Source: an uncultured Aquimarina sp. (GTDB lineage: Bacteria; Bacteroidota; Bacteroidia; Flavobacteriales; Flavobacteriaceae). Taken from it: a stretch of 64,000 nucleotides of DNA. This document shows positions 8,805-16,813 of the stretch, one piece after another. The stretch covers positions 372,001 to 436,000 of the forward strand of contig CANMCO010000003.1 of NCBI GenBank assembly GCA_947496355.1, in the 5' to 3' direction. The notes beneath the pieces were generated by a model. It ran no database searches, was not told the origin of the DNA, and saw only the letters and a program-made list of their open reading frames with translations. Positions within the stretch are counted from its first letter, which is position 1. Every line of letters begins with the position of its first letter. A program made the position numbers and the translations under genes.

Positions 8805-9701
8805 TTATCTTCTAGGATGAAAATTATTCATTACCTCGCTTAAGTGACTTCTATCTATATGCATATATATTTCTGTAGTTGTAATACTCTCGTGTCCTAG
8901 CATAAGTTGTATTGCTCTTAAGTCGGCACCATTTTCTAGTAAATGGGTGGCGAATGAGTGCCTAAAAGTATGCGGACTTACTTGTTTGTGAATCCCTGCT
9001 TTCTCAACCAAGCGTTTAATGATAGTAAAAATCATGGCCCTGGTAAGTTGTTTTCCTCTACGATTTAAGAATAAAGTATCTTCAAATCCTTTTTTAATAT
9101 CAAGGTGATTTCGGATTTCTTTGGTGTAGATATTAATATATTTTTGAGTGGTTTCTCCAATAGGTACAAATCGTTGCTTATTCCCTTTTCCTGTAACACT
9201 TATATATCCTTCATCAAAAAAGAGATTTGACAATTTTAAATCTGTAAGCTCACTAACCCGCAACCCACAACCATATAATGTTTCGATTATTGCTCGATTG
9301 CGCTCTCCTTCTGGTTTGCTTAGATCAATTTGCGCAATAATTAAATCTATTTCTTCGACGGATAAAGTATCTGGTAGTTTCCTTCCGATTTTTGGAGATT
9401 CTATAAGTTCCATCGGGTTAGATTCTCTGTAATCTTCAAATATAAGGTAGTTGAAAAAACTTTTTAACCCAGAGATAATTCTGGATTGTGAACGTGCATT
9501 AACCAATTTTGCAGTTTCGTAGATAAACTGTTGCAATGTTTCTTTTTCAATTGAGAGTGGAGAAGTATTAATATCAGATTCTTCAAGAAAAACAAGCAAA
9601 CGTTTAAGATCGAGAGTGTAATTAATAATAGAGTTTTCTGAAAGTCCTCTTTCAATTTTTAGATAATGTACATAATCTTTTATTGCATGATTCCATTTCA
9701 T
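8805..9701 (-). CDS. xerD: Site-specific tyrosine recombinase XerD
   Basis: A 298-aa tyrosine recombinase that resolves chromosome dimers at dif together with XerC. The N-terminal SAM-like domain (WNHAIKDYVHYLKIERGLS) precedes the catalytic domain with GLRVSEL (Arg), HTFRHSFATHLL (His, Arg), LGHESI (His) and the EIYMH tyrosine. I chose ATG 9701 because the longer frame (9734) would translate the terminator hairpin at 9723-9750. It is housekeeping and far from the phage-tail locus, so not that locus's integrase. Confidence 0.93.
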   Translation of the reverse strand: MKWNHAIKDYVHYLKIERGLSENSIINYTLDLKRLLVFLEESDINTSPLSIEKETLQQFIYETAKLVNARSQSRIISGLKSFFNYLIFEDYRESNPMELIESPKIGRKLPDTLSVEEIDLIIAQIDLSKPEGERNRAIIETLYGCGLRVSELTDLKLSNLFFDEGYISVTGKGNKQRFVPIGETTQKYINIYTKEIRNHLDIKKGFEDTLFLNRRGKQLTRAMIFTIIKRLVEKAGIHKQVSPHTFRHSFATHLLENGADLRAIQLMLGHESITTTEIYMHIDRSHLSEVMNNFHPRR

Positions 9702-9722
9702 TGCAACTAAGATAAAAAAGAA

Positions 9723-9757
9723 AAGCCATCTCAATATGTTGAGACGGCTTTTTATTA
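9723..9757. terminator. Intrinsic terminator between the OMP gene and xerD
   Basis: AAGCC-A-TCTCAA, TATG loop, TTGAGA-C-GGCTT, flanked by A-rich and T-rich tracts on either side. On the minus strand it ends transcription of the outer-membrane protein gene at 9776-10363 before xerD. It also settles the xerD start. Confidence 0.85.
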
Positions 9758-9775
9758 TTAATTTTTGTTTACGTC

Positions 9776-10363
9776 TTAAAACTTGTAAACTAGACCAAGA
9801 TTAATATCATTTAGATCTAATCCAATAGAGAAGTTATCAGTAGACTCTCCTTGTTCAGGATTAGAACTAGCGTAGGCCAGTGCACCCCAGAAAGCTTCAA
9901 TTGCAAAATTACTACCTAAAAAGTAACTTACACCAGGACCAACACCTACACCAAATCCATCTGTAGTTGCATCACCAGCACCAACATCGACCTTACTAGA
10001 AAAATAGTCTAAACCAAATTCACCAAAAATAGAGAATTTGCTTGCCGGAGTGAAATAGTATCTTCCAAATCCTCCTACATTAAAAGTATTAGTATCTACT
10101 TCACCACCAGCACCGTTTTCTTGAGATCTGGTTGTATATCCAAGTCTGGCACCAATTGCGATGTTTTCGGCTACAAAATAACCAACTCTTGGAGATACTT
10201 CAAAAGTATTGTCTTTAGCGTCTCCTGTAGATGAAGAATCATATCCGAATGACCCGGAAATAAAAATATCTCCATTAGCAAATCCTTCGCTTGTGCCAGA
10301 ATCCTGTGCATTTGCAAATACAAAACTTACTACTGCCAATGCAGTTAACATTAGTTTTTTCAT
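9776..10363 (-). CDS. Outer membrane beta-barrel protein (OmpX/Opa-like size)
   Basis: A 195-aa protein with a clear signal peptide (MKKLMLTALAVVSFVFANAQ). Eight or so amphipathic strands follow, with typical porin-like pieces (FEVSPRVGYFVAENIAIGARLGY, FSIFGEFGLDYF) and a terminal phenylalanine (NLGLVYKF), the C-terminal signature recognised by the BAM machinery. It is monocistronic, with its own terminator at 9723-9757 and a long upstream region. The function is unknown; this family (porin/OMP_b-brl) is abundant in Flavobacteriaceae. Confidence 0.85.
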   Translation of the reverse strand: MKKLMLTALAVVSFVFANAQDSGTSEGFANGDIFISGSFGYDSSSTGDAKDNTFEVSPRVGYFVAENIAIGARLGYTTRSQENGAGGEVDTNTFNVGGFGRYYFTPASKFSIFGEFGLDYFSSKVDVGAGDATTDGFGVGVGPGVSYFLGSNFAIEAFWGALAYASSNPEQGESTDNFSIGLDLNDINLGLVYKF

Positions 10364-10738
10364 AATAATTGTTTGTTTAAAGTTGGGGCTAAACTATAGA
10401 ATTTACTTGTATAAAACGTTAAAAAAATCTAAATATTGAGCATTTAATCGATAAATACAGTCCTATATCGGTTCTTTTCGCTGATATACAGTGGGCTAAA
10501 AGCATCTGTAGAAAATTTACTTTTACTAGTGTTTTTCATTATAACAATAATTTTTGTCAAATACTCTAACAAAAATTAAAGAAAAACACTACTTAATTTT
10601 TTAAGTTCGCTGGTTTACAAATCTAAAAATCATCAATCAAATGAAAAATTTTAATCAAATAGTACAATTAGCATTTTTTTCTTTTGACTACTTCATATTA
10701 AAAAATAAAACTACTTTTGAGTAGTTATATACTGTACT
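10364..10738. other. Divergent intergenic region, no gene seen
   Basis: 375 bases between the divergent OMP genes at 9776 and 10739. I see no open frame with coding character. It must hold the promoters for both genes. The only element I can name is the candidate plus-strand promoter at 10684-10719. Confidence 0.6.
10684..10719 (+). promoter_or_regulatory. Candidate flavobacterial promoter
   Basis: TACTTTTG at 10712-10719 exactly matches the Bacteroidota -7 box TAnnTTTG, 19 bases before the start codon at 10739. A TTG at 10684-10686 could be the -33 element, but the 25-base spacer is a little longer than usual. Confidence 0.4.
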
Positions 10739-11368
10739 ATGAAAAAACAATTATTTCTAATTATAGCCGTTTTCGCGATATGCTTTGTTACAAATGCGCA
10801 AGATGATGATCCATTGTATACTCGGGCTGGGTTTAAGATTGGATTAAACTATAGTAATATCACGGGAGACCTTGAAGATACAGACGGAAGAATACGGCTA
10901 CATCTTGGAGCAGCAATAGAATTTCCTGTGTCTCAACGATTTTATATACAAGCCGAATTATTATACTCTGCGCAAGGGTATAAATTTGATGATAACGGAG
11001 AAGATAATAAGATTAGCCTTAATTATTTGGCACTTCCTATAATTACTAAATGGTATGTCATTGATAAATTTAGTTTTGAAACTGGCCCTAGACTGGCTTC
11101 TTTGGCCAGTAGTTCACAGTCTATAGGAGAAGAAACAGATGAATTTTTTAATTCGTTTAGTGATTTTGATTTTGGCTGGGTGTTTGGCGCGGGATATAAA
11201 ATGGAAAGTGGAATGTTTTTTCAAGCACATTATAACTTAGGTTTAAGTAATATTAATGACATAGATGGGGTAGACATATCTAACAATAATTCAATTGTAC
11301 AATTGTCAGTTGGATACTTATTCAAAACCAAAAACAATAGAAGACAAGAACCAGCTGTACAACAATGA
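10739..11368 (+). CDS. PorT-like outer membrane beta-barrel protein
   Basis: A 209-aa protein with a signal peptide ending VTNAQ. Its barrel strand pattern is typical of the porin-family 'outer membrane beta-barrel' group: AGFKIGLNYSNITGD, RFYIQAELLYSAQGYKF, LNYLALPIITKWYV, FSFETGPRLASL, VQLSVGYLF. The motif 'L.Y...P....Y' and 'GP' is common to PorT/OMP_b-brl_2 proteins, some of which serve the type IX secretion system; nothing here proves that. Its 3' end overlaps aroQ by four bases (ATGA), so the two are translationally coupled. Confidence 0.8.
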   Translation: MKKQLFLIIAVFAICFVTNAQDDDPLYTRAGFKIGLNYSNITGDLEDTDGRIRLHLGAAIEFPVSQRFYIQAELLYSAQGYKFDDNGEDNKISLNYLALPIITKWYVIDKFSFETGPRLASLASSSQSIGEETDEFFNSFSDFDFGWVFGAGYKMESGMFFQAHYNLGLSNINDIDGVDISNNNSIVQLSVGYLFKTKNNRRQEPAVQQ

Positions 11369-11784
11369 AACTACTTATTATTAATGGACCAAACTTAAAT
11401 ATGTTGGGTAAAAGAGAGCCTGGTATATATGGTAACCAAACTTTTGAAGAATTCTTTACAGAGCTACAATCTAAGTTTGCTACAACTGATTTATCCTATT
11501 TTCAATCTAATATTGAAGGTGAATTAATCACCAAAATCCAAGACGCAGATGACCGATTTGATGGAGTAATTCTTAATGCAGGAGCCTATACGCATACTTC
11601 TATTGGGATAGGAGATGCAATTAAAGCTATTTCTAAACCGGTTATAGAAGTGCATATCTCTAATACATTTGGAAGAGAAGAGTTTAGACATCAATCCTAT
11701 ATCTCTCCTAATGCTCAAGGAGTAATTCTAGGTTTTGGATTACAAAGTTATGAATTGGCTATACAGAGTTTTTTAACATCATAA
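11365..11784 (+). CDS. aroQ: 3-dehydroquinate dehydratase, type II
   Basis: Third step of the shikimate pathway: 3-dehydroquinate to 3-dehydroshikimate. The 139-aa length is normal. Visible motifs are INGPNLNMLGKREPGIYG at the N-terminus (with the catalytic tyrosine), NAGAYTHTS in the middle and EVHISN...REEFRHQS near the C-terminus, which carry the catalytic and substrate-binding residues. It overlaps both neighbours by a few bases, in an OMP-aroQ-PP-loop operon whose logic is not obvious. Confidence 0.95.
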   Translation: MKLLIINGPNLNMLGKREPGIYGNQTFEEFFTELQSKFATTDLSYFQSNIEGELITKIQDADDRFDGVILNAGAYTHTSIGIGDAIKAISKPVIEVHISNTFGREEFRHQSYISPNAQGVILGFGLQSYELAIQSFLTS

Positions 11785-12512
11785 TGCACAAGACTTATTT
11801 TAATTGGAGTAGTGGTAAGGATTCAAGCTTGGCCCTGTATTATGTATTAAAACAAAAGGAATATGATGTTTCTAAGCTTATAACAACGGTAAATGAGGAT
11901 TATGAACGTGTATCTATGCATGGTCTACGAGAAGATTTGCTAGATAAACAAGCTAAAAGTCTAGGGCTATCTCTTGAAAAAATAAAACTTCCTGCACAGG
12001 TTTCTATGGATTCATATAATATGACTATGAAAGCTACTATAGAGCAATTAAAAAAAGGGGGATATACGCATTGTGTTTTTGGCGACATTTTTCTAGAGGA
12101 TTTAAGAGAATATCGAGAAAATCAATTAAAAAATGTGGGAATTCAAGGTGTTTTTCCTCTTTGGAAAAAGAATACCAAAGAGTTATTATTAGAGTTTTTG
12201 GATTTAGGTTTTAAAGCGATTACTGTTTGTGTGAATGCAAAATATCTTGATGAAACCTTTTGCGGAAGGGTATTAGATAGACAGTTTTTAAGAGATTTAC
12301 CGTCAAACGTTGACCCTTGTGGTGAAAATGGAGAGTTCCATACATTTGTTTTTGATGGCCCCATATTCAAGTATCCTATTAGTTTTAAAGTAGGAGAGAA
12401 GGTACTTCGTGGCTATGAACCTTCAGAAGAAGAAAATGATGATTGTTTTATAAAAGATTCAGATCAGAGTTGGGATACTTCCTTTTGGTATTGCGATCTA
12501 CTGCCTGAGTAA
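11784..12512 (+). CDS. PP-loop ATP-binding ligase of the diphthine-ammonia ligase-like family
   Basis: The 242-aa protein has the PP-loop SSGKDSSLALYY at residues 9-20, the SMHGLREDLL segment, and near the C-terminus CGENGEFHTFVFDGP, typical of the MJ0570/DUF71 N-type ATP pyrophosphatase group. In archaea and eukaryotes the family amidates diphthine on EF2. Bacteria lack diphthamide, so the bacterial substrate is unknown and the database name is likely misleading. It starts one base into the aroQ stop codon (TAATG), so it is co-translated with aroQ. Confidence 0.85.
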   Translation: MHKTYFNWSSGKDSSLALYYVLKQKEYDVSKLITTVNEDYERVSMHGLREDLLDKQAKSLGLSLEKIKLPAQVSMDSYNMTMKATIEQLKKGGYTHCVFGDIFLEDLREYRENQLKNVGIQGVFPLWKKNTKELLLEFLDLGFKAITVCVNAKYLDETFCGRVLDRQFLRDLPSNVDPCGENGEFHTFVFDGPIFKYPISFKVGEKVLRGYEPSEEENDDCFIKDSDQSWDTSFWYCDLLPE

Positions 12513-12534
12513 TAATCGAAATGAACTAAAATAA

Positions 12535-12612
12535 CTGTCATTTCGAGCGGAGTCGAGAGATACATACTCTTAATCGAAACATAAAATATTTCGACTCCGC
12601 TCAATGTGACAG
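12535..12612. repeat. Imperfect inverted repeat of the GTCATTTCGAGCGnAGTCGAG type
   Basis: CTGTCATTTCGAGCGGAGTCGA at 12535-12556 pairs with its imperfect complement at 12591-12612 (about 19 of 22 positions) around a roughly 34-base loop. It lies between convergent genes, so it may also act as a terminator. A related single copy occurs at 32185-32208. Such elements look like dispersed REP-type intergenic repeats. Confidence 0.7.
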
Positions 12613-12626
12613 CAATATTTATACGT

Positions 12627-14018
12627 TTACAGATGAATTACTTCATCATATGCATCAGCAACAGCTTCCATTACAGCTTCACTCATTGTTGGATGGGGGT
12701 GAATGGTTTTTAGCACTTCATGACCTGTAGTTTCTAATTTTCTACCCAATACAGCTTCAGCAATCATATCAGTAACTCCAGCGCCAATCATATGGCATCC
12801 TAGCCACTCTCCGTATTTTGCATCGAAAATTACTTTAACAAAACCATCTTTGGTACCTGCCGCACTAGCTTTACCAGAGGCAGAAAAAGGAAATTTACCT
12901 ATTTTTAATTCATACCCAGCTTCCTTAGCTTGCTTTTCTGTCATCCCTACACTTGCAATTTCGGGAGTTGCATATGTACAACCAGGGATGTTTCCGTAGT
13001 CTATTGCTTCAACATGCATTCCTGCAATTTTTTCTACGCAAGTAATCCCTTCTGCAGAAGCAACATGAGCCAAGGCAGGTCCAGGAGCTACATCGCCTAT
13101 TGCATATATTCCCGGAATATTTGTTTGGTACCAGTCGTTTACAACGATCTTATCTCTATCTGTAGCGATACCAAGTTCTTCTAATCCGATGTTTTCAATA
13201 TTGCTTTTTATTCCTACTGCAGATAATACAATATCTGCTTCCAGAATTTCTTCGCCTTTTTTGGTTTTTACGGTCGCCTTTATCGTATTACCACTAGTAT
13301 CTACACTTTCTACAGATGAATTAGTCATTACTTTAATTCCTGCTTTCTTAAAATTACGTTCGAATTGCTTCGATACCTCGACATCTTCAAGCGGTACAAG
13401 ATTAGGTAAAAATTCTACAATTGTTACTTCTGTTCCCATTGCATTATAGAAATGAGCAAATTCTACCCCAATTGCTCCAGATCCCACAACGATCATTTTC
13501 TTTGGTTGCGATTTTAAGGTCATTGCTTCTCTGTATCCAATTACCTTTTTACCGTCTTGTGGTAAGTTTGGTAATTCTCGTGATCTGGCACCGGTAGCGA
13601 TGATAATATGCTTTGCCTCATAATCAGTGGCTTTCCCATCTTTATCAGTTACTGTAATTTTGTTACTGGCTTTTAATTTACCAAAACCTTCAATAACATC
13701 AATTTTATTCTTTTTCATTAGGAATTGAACACCTTTACTCATTCCTTCTGCAACACCACGACTACGTTTTACAACAGCGTCAAAATCTTTATCAAATTTT
13801 TCTATAGTAAGTCCATAATCTGATGCATGTTTTAGATAATCAAATACCTGAGCACTTTTTAATAATGCTTTTGTAGGTATACATCCCCAATTTAAACATA
13901 CTCCTCCTAAACTTTCTTTTTCTATAATGGCAGTTTTGAAGCCTAATTGTGAAGCTCTAATTGCGGTTACATAACCCCCAGGGCCACTTCCTAAAACGAC
14001 GATATCATATGTGCTCAT
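12627..14018 (-). CDS. lpdA: Dihydrolipoyl dehydrogenase
   Basis: E3 subunit of pyruvate and 2-oxoglutarate dehydrogenase complexes and of the glycine cleavage system; it reoxidises dihydrolipoamide with FAD and NAD. The 463 residues show the FAD Rossmann motif VLGSGPGGYVTAIRA, the redox-active disulfide GGVCLNWGCIPTKA, the NAD motif VVGSGAIGVEFA, the second FAD motif IYAIGDVAPGPALAHVA, and the catalytic HPHPTMSEAV. It is a single gene; many genomes carry several copies, so the complex it serves cannot be told. Confidence 0.96.
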   Translation of the reverse strand: MSTYDIVVLGSGPGGYVTAIRASQLGFKTAIIEKESLGGVCLNWGCIPTKALLKSAQVFDYLKHASDYGLTIEKFDKDFDAVVKRSRGVAEGMSKGVQFLMKKNKIDVIEGFGKLKASNKITVTDKDGKATDYEAKHIIIATGARSRELPNLPQDGKKVIGYREAMTLKSQPKKMIVVGSGAIGVEFAHFYNAMGTEVTIVEFLPNLVPLEDVEVSKQFERNFKKAGIKVMTNSSVESVDTSGNTIKATVKTKKGEEILEADIVLSAVGIKSNIENIGLEELGIATDRDKIVVNDWYQTNIPGIYAIGDVAPGPALAHVASAEGITCVEKIAGMHVEAIDYGNIPGCTYATPEIASVGMTEKQAKEAGYELKIGKFPFSASGKASAAGTKDGFVKVIFDAKYGEWLGCHMIGAGVTDMIAEAVLGRKLETTGHEVLKTIHPHPTMSEAVMEAVADAYDEVIHL

Positions 14019-14119
14019 AAATTTCGATTTTTTGAAGTCACGAATTTAAGGATAATTCGGCTAATCGAAAAGGGAATTATGTATTCCCTAAGAATAAGAT
14101 TTCTGTGAATAGACAGAAT

Positions 14120-14156
14120 AAAAAAACACTATCGTAGCGATAGTGTTAATTTTTTA
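14120..14156. terminator. Bidirectional intrinsic terminator
   Basis: AACACTATCG, TAG loop, CGATAGTGTT, a perfect 10-bp stem, flanked by A7 on the left and T-rich sequence on the right. On the minus strand it terminates the collagen-motif lipoprotein gene at 14203-14733. Confidence 0.85.
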
Positions 14157-14202
14157 TTTTTTTTAACTGAATGTCTTAAAAGTTTTCAGATAAAGCGAAT
14201 TA

Positions 14203-14733
14203 TTAAAATTCTAATTTTAGTTCTGATTGTACAGCATTAAAATCTAATAAATTAATATTGGTGTTTTCTGCAAACTCTGATGGTACAATAACGATTCTAA
14301 ATACTTGATTTTGCGTAAAACCATTATCAAGAGCAGTAAAATCATCAGACTCTAAGGTAATGTCTAAATCAAAAATACCGGTATTGTCATCAAAAATAAA
14401 GTTAAATCGATATTGAGCAAAACCGTTACCAGAAAAGAAAAAAGTTCTAGGTAAAGGTTCCCAGACGTCTGCACCGTTATCGGCAGAGGCAATTGGGTCT
14501 AATAAATAAACAAGAGGCACATCGGCTTCAAACACATCTATACTGTTTGGAACAGGAATATTGATTGTTGCATCAAGACCATTGGTTGAACTAAAGTTTA
14601 TATTATCAACTTCAAAAGTTTTAGCGAGAAATAGCCCTCCTGGCTCTCCTTGAGGACCTATAGGTCCCTGGTCTCCTTCACAGGCAGTAAATAAAATCGT
14701 TGAAAGCAATAAAAGTGAAAGTATTTTCTTCAT
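14203..14733 (-). CDS. Lipoprotein with a short collagen-like Gly-X-Y stretch
   Basis: A 176-aa lipoprotein; the signal ends LFTACEGD, with Cys18 as the acylation site. Directly after it come four Gly-X-Y triplets (GDQGPIGPQGEPG), then a beta-rich domain of about 135 residues without recognisable motifs. Collagen-like stalks next to the lipid anchor are common in flavobacterial surface lipoproteins and may trimerise. The gene is monocistronic with its own terminator. Role unknown. Confidence 0.75.
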   Translation of the reverse strand: MKKILSLLLLSTILFTACEGDQGPIGPQGEPGGLFLAKTFEVDNINFSSTNGLDATINIPVPNSIDVFEADVPLVYLLDPIASADNGADVWEPLPRTFFFSGNGFAQYRFNFIFDDNTGIFDLDITLESDDFTALDNGFTQNQVFRIVIVPSEFAENTNINLLDFNAVQSELKLEF

Positions 14734-14810
14734 AATGTGTGTATAATTATTGTTTGATTCTTAGCTTATATTATCAATAAGTGTTCCAAAAAAATAAAGT
14801 AAAGCCTTAT

Positions 14811-15206
14811 TTATGATTTTTCAAAGTCTATACTTATAGAATTTACACAATATCGTTGACCTGTTTGAGTGGGGCCATCATTAAATACATGACCCAAATG
14901 ACTTCCGCAATTAGCGCAAAGTATTTCTGTGCGTATCATCCCATGCGATGTATCCTTTATATACTCAACGCTACCTTCGATAGATTCATCAAAACTCGGC
15001 CATCCACATCCAGAGTCAAATTTAGAACCACTTTCAAACAATGATACATTGCAAGCCATACATTTATATGTTCCTTCTTCAAAATGCACATTATATTGCC
15101 CAGTAAAAGGTCTTTCAGTTCCTTTTTCCCTCAGCACTCGATATTCTTCTTCTGTTAACTGTTTTTTCCATTCAGCTTCAGATTTATGTATTGGGTATTT
15201 ATTCAT
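14811..15206 (-). CDS. msrB: Peptide-methionine (R)-S-oxide reductase, cytoplasmic form
   Basis: MsrB reduces methionine-R-sulfoxide in oxidised proteins. Zinc-binding CMAC and CANC pairs and the catalytic RYCVNS motif are present, together with WPSFDE and GHVFNDGP. I chose ATG 15206 (MNKYPIH), giving 131 aa with no signal peptide; a longer frame to 15227 is possible. It overlaps the 3' end of the upstream msrB lipoprotein gene by 8 bases, so both are made from one transcript. Confidence 0.93.
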   Translation of the reverse strand: MNKYPIHKSEAEWKKQLTEEEYRVLREKGTERPFTGQYNVHFEEGTYKCMACNVSLFESGSKFDSGCGWPSFDESIEGSVEYIKDTSHGMIRTEILCANCGSHLGHVFNDGPTQTGQRYCVNSISIDFEKS

Positions 15207-15693
15207 TTTTGGATTTTTTTGGTACAAATACTAGAGCATCTCCATTAATGCAATGTCTCATTCCTGTTGTTTGTCTAGGCCCATCATTAAATACGTGCCC
15301 TAAATGGCCACCACAAGTTGCACATAATAATTCTGAACGTGCATATCCTAACTTATAATCTACATCTTTATCAACATTTCCTTTTACTGCTCGATCAAAA
15401 CTTGGCCAACCGGTTCCGCTATCAAACTTATATTTACTATCATACAAAGGAGTATTACATGCGGCACAATGAAATACACCTGATGCATACACTTTATTAA
15501 GTGGGCTAGAAAAAGGAGGTTCTGTTCCTGCTTGTCTTAAAATATGGTATTGCTCTGATGTTAGAATTTCTTTCCATTCCTTATTAGTTTTGGACACTGC
15601 ATATTCCTTCTTTTCTTCTTTGGTGACTTGTTGGGCGTTGCTAGTACAACTAATCATTAGTACTCCTACAAATAACAAAATAATACGTTTCAT
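15199..15693 (-). CDS. msrB: Peptide-methionine (R)-S-oxide reductase, exported lipoprotein form
   Basis: A second MsrB of 164 aa with a lipoprotein signal (FVGVLMISCTSNAQ). Zinc CAAC and CATC pairs and catalytic MRHCINGDAL are intact, as are GTGWPSFDRA and GHVFNDGPRQT. The export signal places it in the periplasm or on the outer membrane, so this operon repairs methionine in two compartments. Its reductant in the envelope is unknown. Confidence 0.93.
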   Translation of the reverse strand: MKRIILLFVGVLMISCTSNAQQVTKEEKKEYAVSKTNKEWKEILTSEQYHILRQAGTEPPFSSPLNKVYASGVFHCAACNTPLYDSKYKFDSGTGWPSFDRAVKGNVDKDVDYKLGYARSELLCATCGGHLGHVFNDGPRQTTGMRHCINGDALVFVPKKSKNE

Positions 15694-15768
15694 GGCTTTT
15701 TTTAGTTTTGATTAAATAATGTTTTGTTAAATAGTCGTACAATTTCTCTCTAAATAACGAATCAACAA

Positions 15769-16638
15769 TTATTCCAAAATAAAATTAGTGATTTCCGAGA
15801 TTACTTTTTCATTACCCAGAATTTTTCGATGCCCTAATTTTTCGGTTAACAATAATTTTCCATGTTCTAATGCATCCGCTATTTCGTTAGCCGAGCTATA
15901 ATGAACATCTACATCATTTTTGTCATGTACAACCAATGTTGGGATTTTAACACCTTTGGCAGATACAGCGCCTGAGTAGTTATCAAGATCTTCTCCATAT
16001 CTTTTATCAAAATATGTTTTCAGAAGCGTAGCAACTTTTTTATTTAGCTGAAGATTTTTTGCGAAGTTTTTAGTTACAGCAGTAATACTATTAGCTGTAC
16101 CGATAATGACCAGTTTTTTGATTTGCAACCCATATTTTGTGGCTCTTAGTAAAGACATTCCCCCTAGTGAATGACCTACAGCAGCTTCAAAAGGGCCATA
16201 ATTTTCTTCCAGATGGTTTATGGTTTCTATAAAATGAGGAAGAATAGTTCTTTTTCCAGGAGATCTACCATGTGCAGGCGCATCAAAACTTATTGTACTA
16301 TATCCTTTTTCGAGTAGTTTATCTGCAATCTTGGAAAGCTGCGTTCCGCTTCCGGACCAACCATGTGATAATAGAACTTTCTTTTTAGAATTTCCATAAT
16401 GATAGACTACAACATTACGATTAATCTTATCTACATGAATTAATTCTTTTTTACTTTTTTCATACATTACTTTCTCTCTATCTGGCATATCATAGCCAAA
16501 AGGAGTTAAGAAAATTCTTGCAGCAAATCTAGAAGCTATAAAAGGAGATATCCAACTTAATATTTTCCCTGTATACAGTATTGGTTTTGGTATTAAAAGG
16601 GCCTGAACAGGAATTAAATCTTTATCTACTTTACTCAT
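15769..16638 (-). CDS. Alpha/beta-hydrolase
   Basis: A serine hydrolase of about 290 aa. The oxyanion segment LSHGWSGSGTQL is followed by the nucleophile elbow GHSLGGMS, an acid in VVHDKNDVDVHY, and a catalytic His in KLGHRKIL. I prefer ATG 16638 (MSKVDKDLIP) over the frame start at 16698. There is no signal peptide; a hydrophobic stretch (ILYTGKILSWISPFIASRFAARI) near the N-terminus may associate with the membrane. Substrate unknown; it could be an esterase or lipase-like enzyme. Confidence 0.85.
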   Translation of the reverse strand: MSKVDKDLIPVQALLIPKPILYTGKILSWISPFIASRFAARIFLTPFGYDMPDREKVMYEKSKKELIHVDKINRNVVVYHYGNSKKKVLLSHGWSGSGTQLSKIADKLLEKGYSTISFDAPAHGRSPGKRTILPHFIETINHLEENYGPFEAAVGHSLGGMSLLRATKYGLQIKKLVIIGTANSITAVTKNFAKNLQLNKKVATLLKTYFDKRYGEDLDNYSGAVSAKGVKIPTLVVHDKNDVDVHYSSANEIADALEHGKLLLTEKLGHRKILGNEKVISEITNFILE

Positions 16639-16751
16639 CGATAATTTTTGAAATTTAGACCTCAAAATTAAAGCAACACAGGGATTTGAGTCAAGCAATT
16701 ATGATTAATTAACATTTTGTATATGGGTAGTTGAGAAATATATTTGATCAA

Positions 16752-16786
16752 TTGTTTCGTATAACCTCTTAAAGTGCTTAGTTTTG
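16752..16786 (+). promoter_or_regulatory. Candidate promoter of the helicase gene
   Basis: TAGTTTTG at 16779-16786 matches the -7 box TAnnTTTG, with TTG at 16752-16754 about 24 bases upstream as a possible -33 box. It lies 27 bases before the TTG start of the helicase gene. Confidence 0.35.
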
Positions 16787-16813
16787 TAGCTTATTTTTAA
16801 CAAAAACTTCATT

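Noticed and set aside
8805..9734. XerD as integrase of the tail locus, and its longer frame start at 9734
   Set aside because: The recombinase is 19 kb away in a housekeeping setting. The extra N-terminal residues would be encoded by the terminator hairpin, so ATG 9701 is used.
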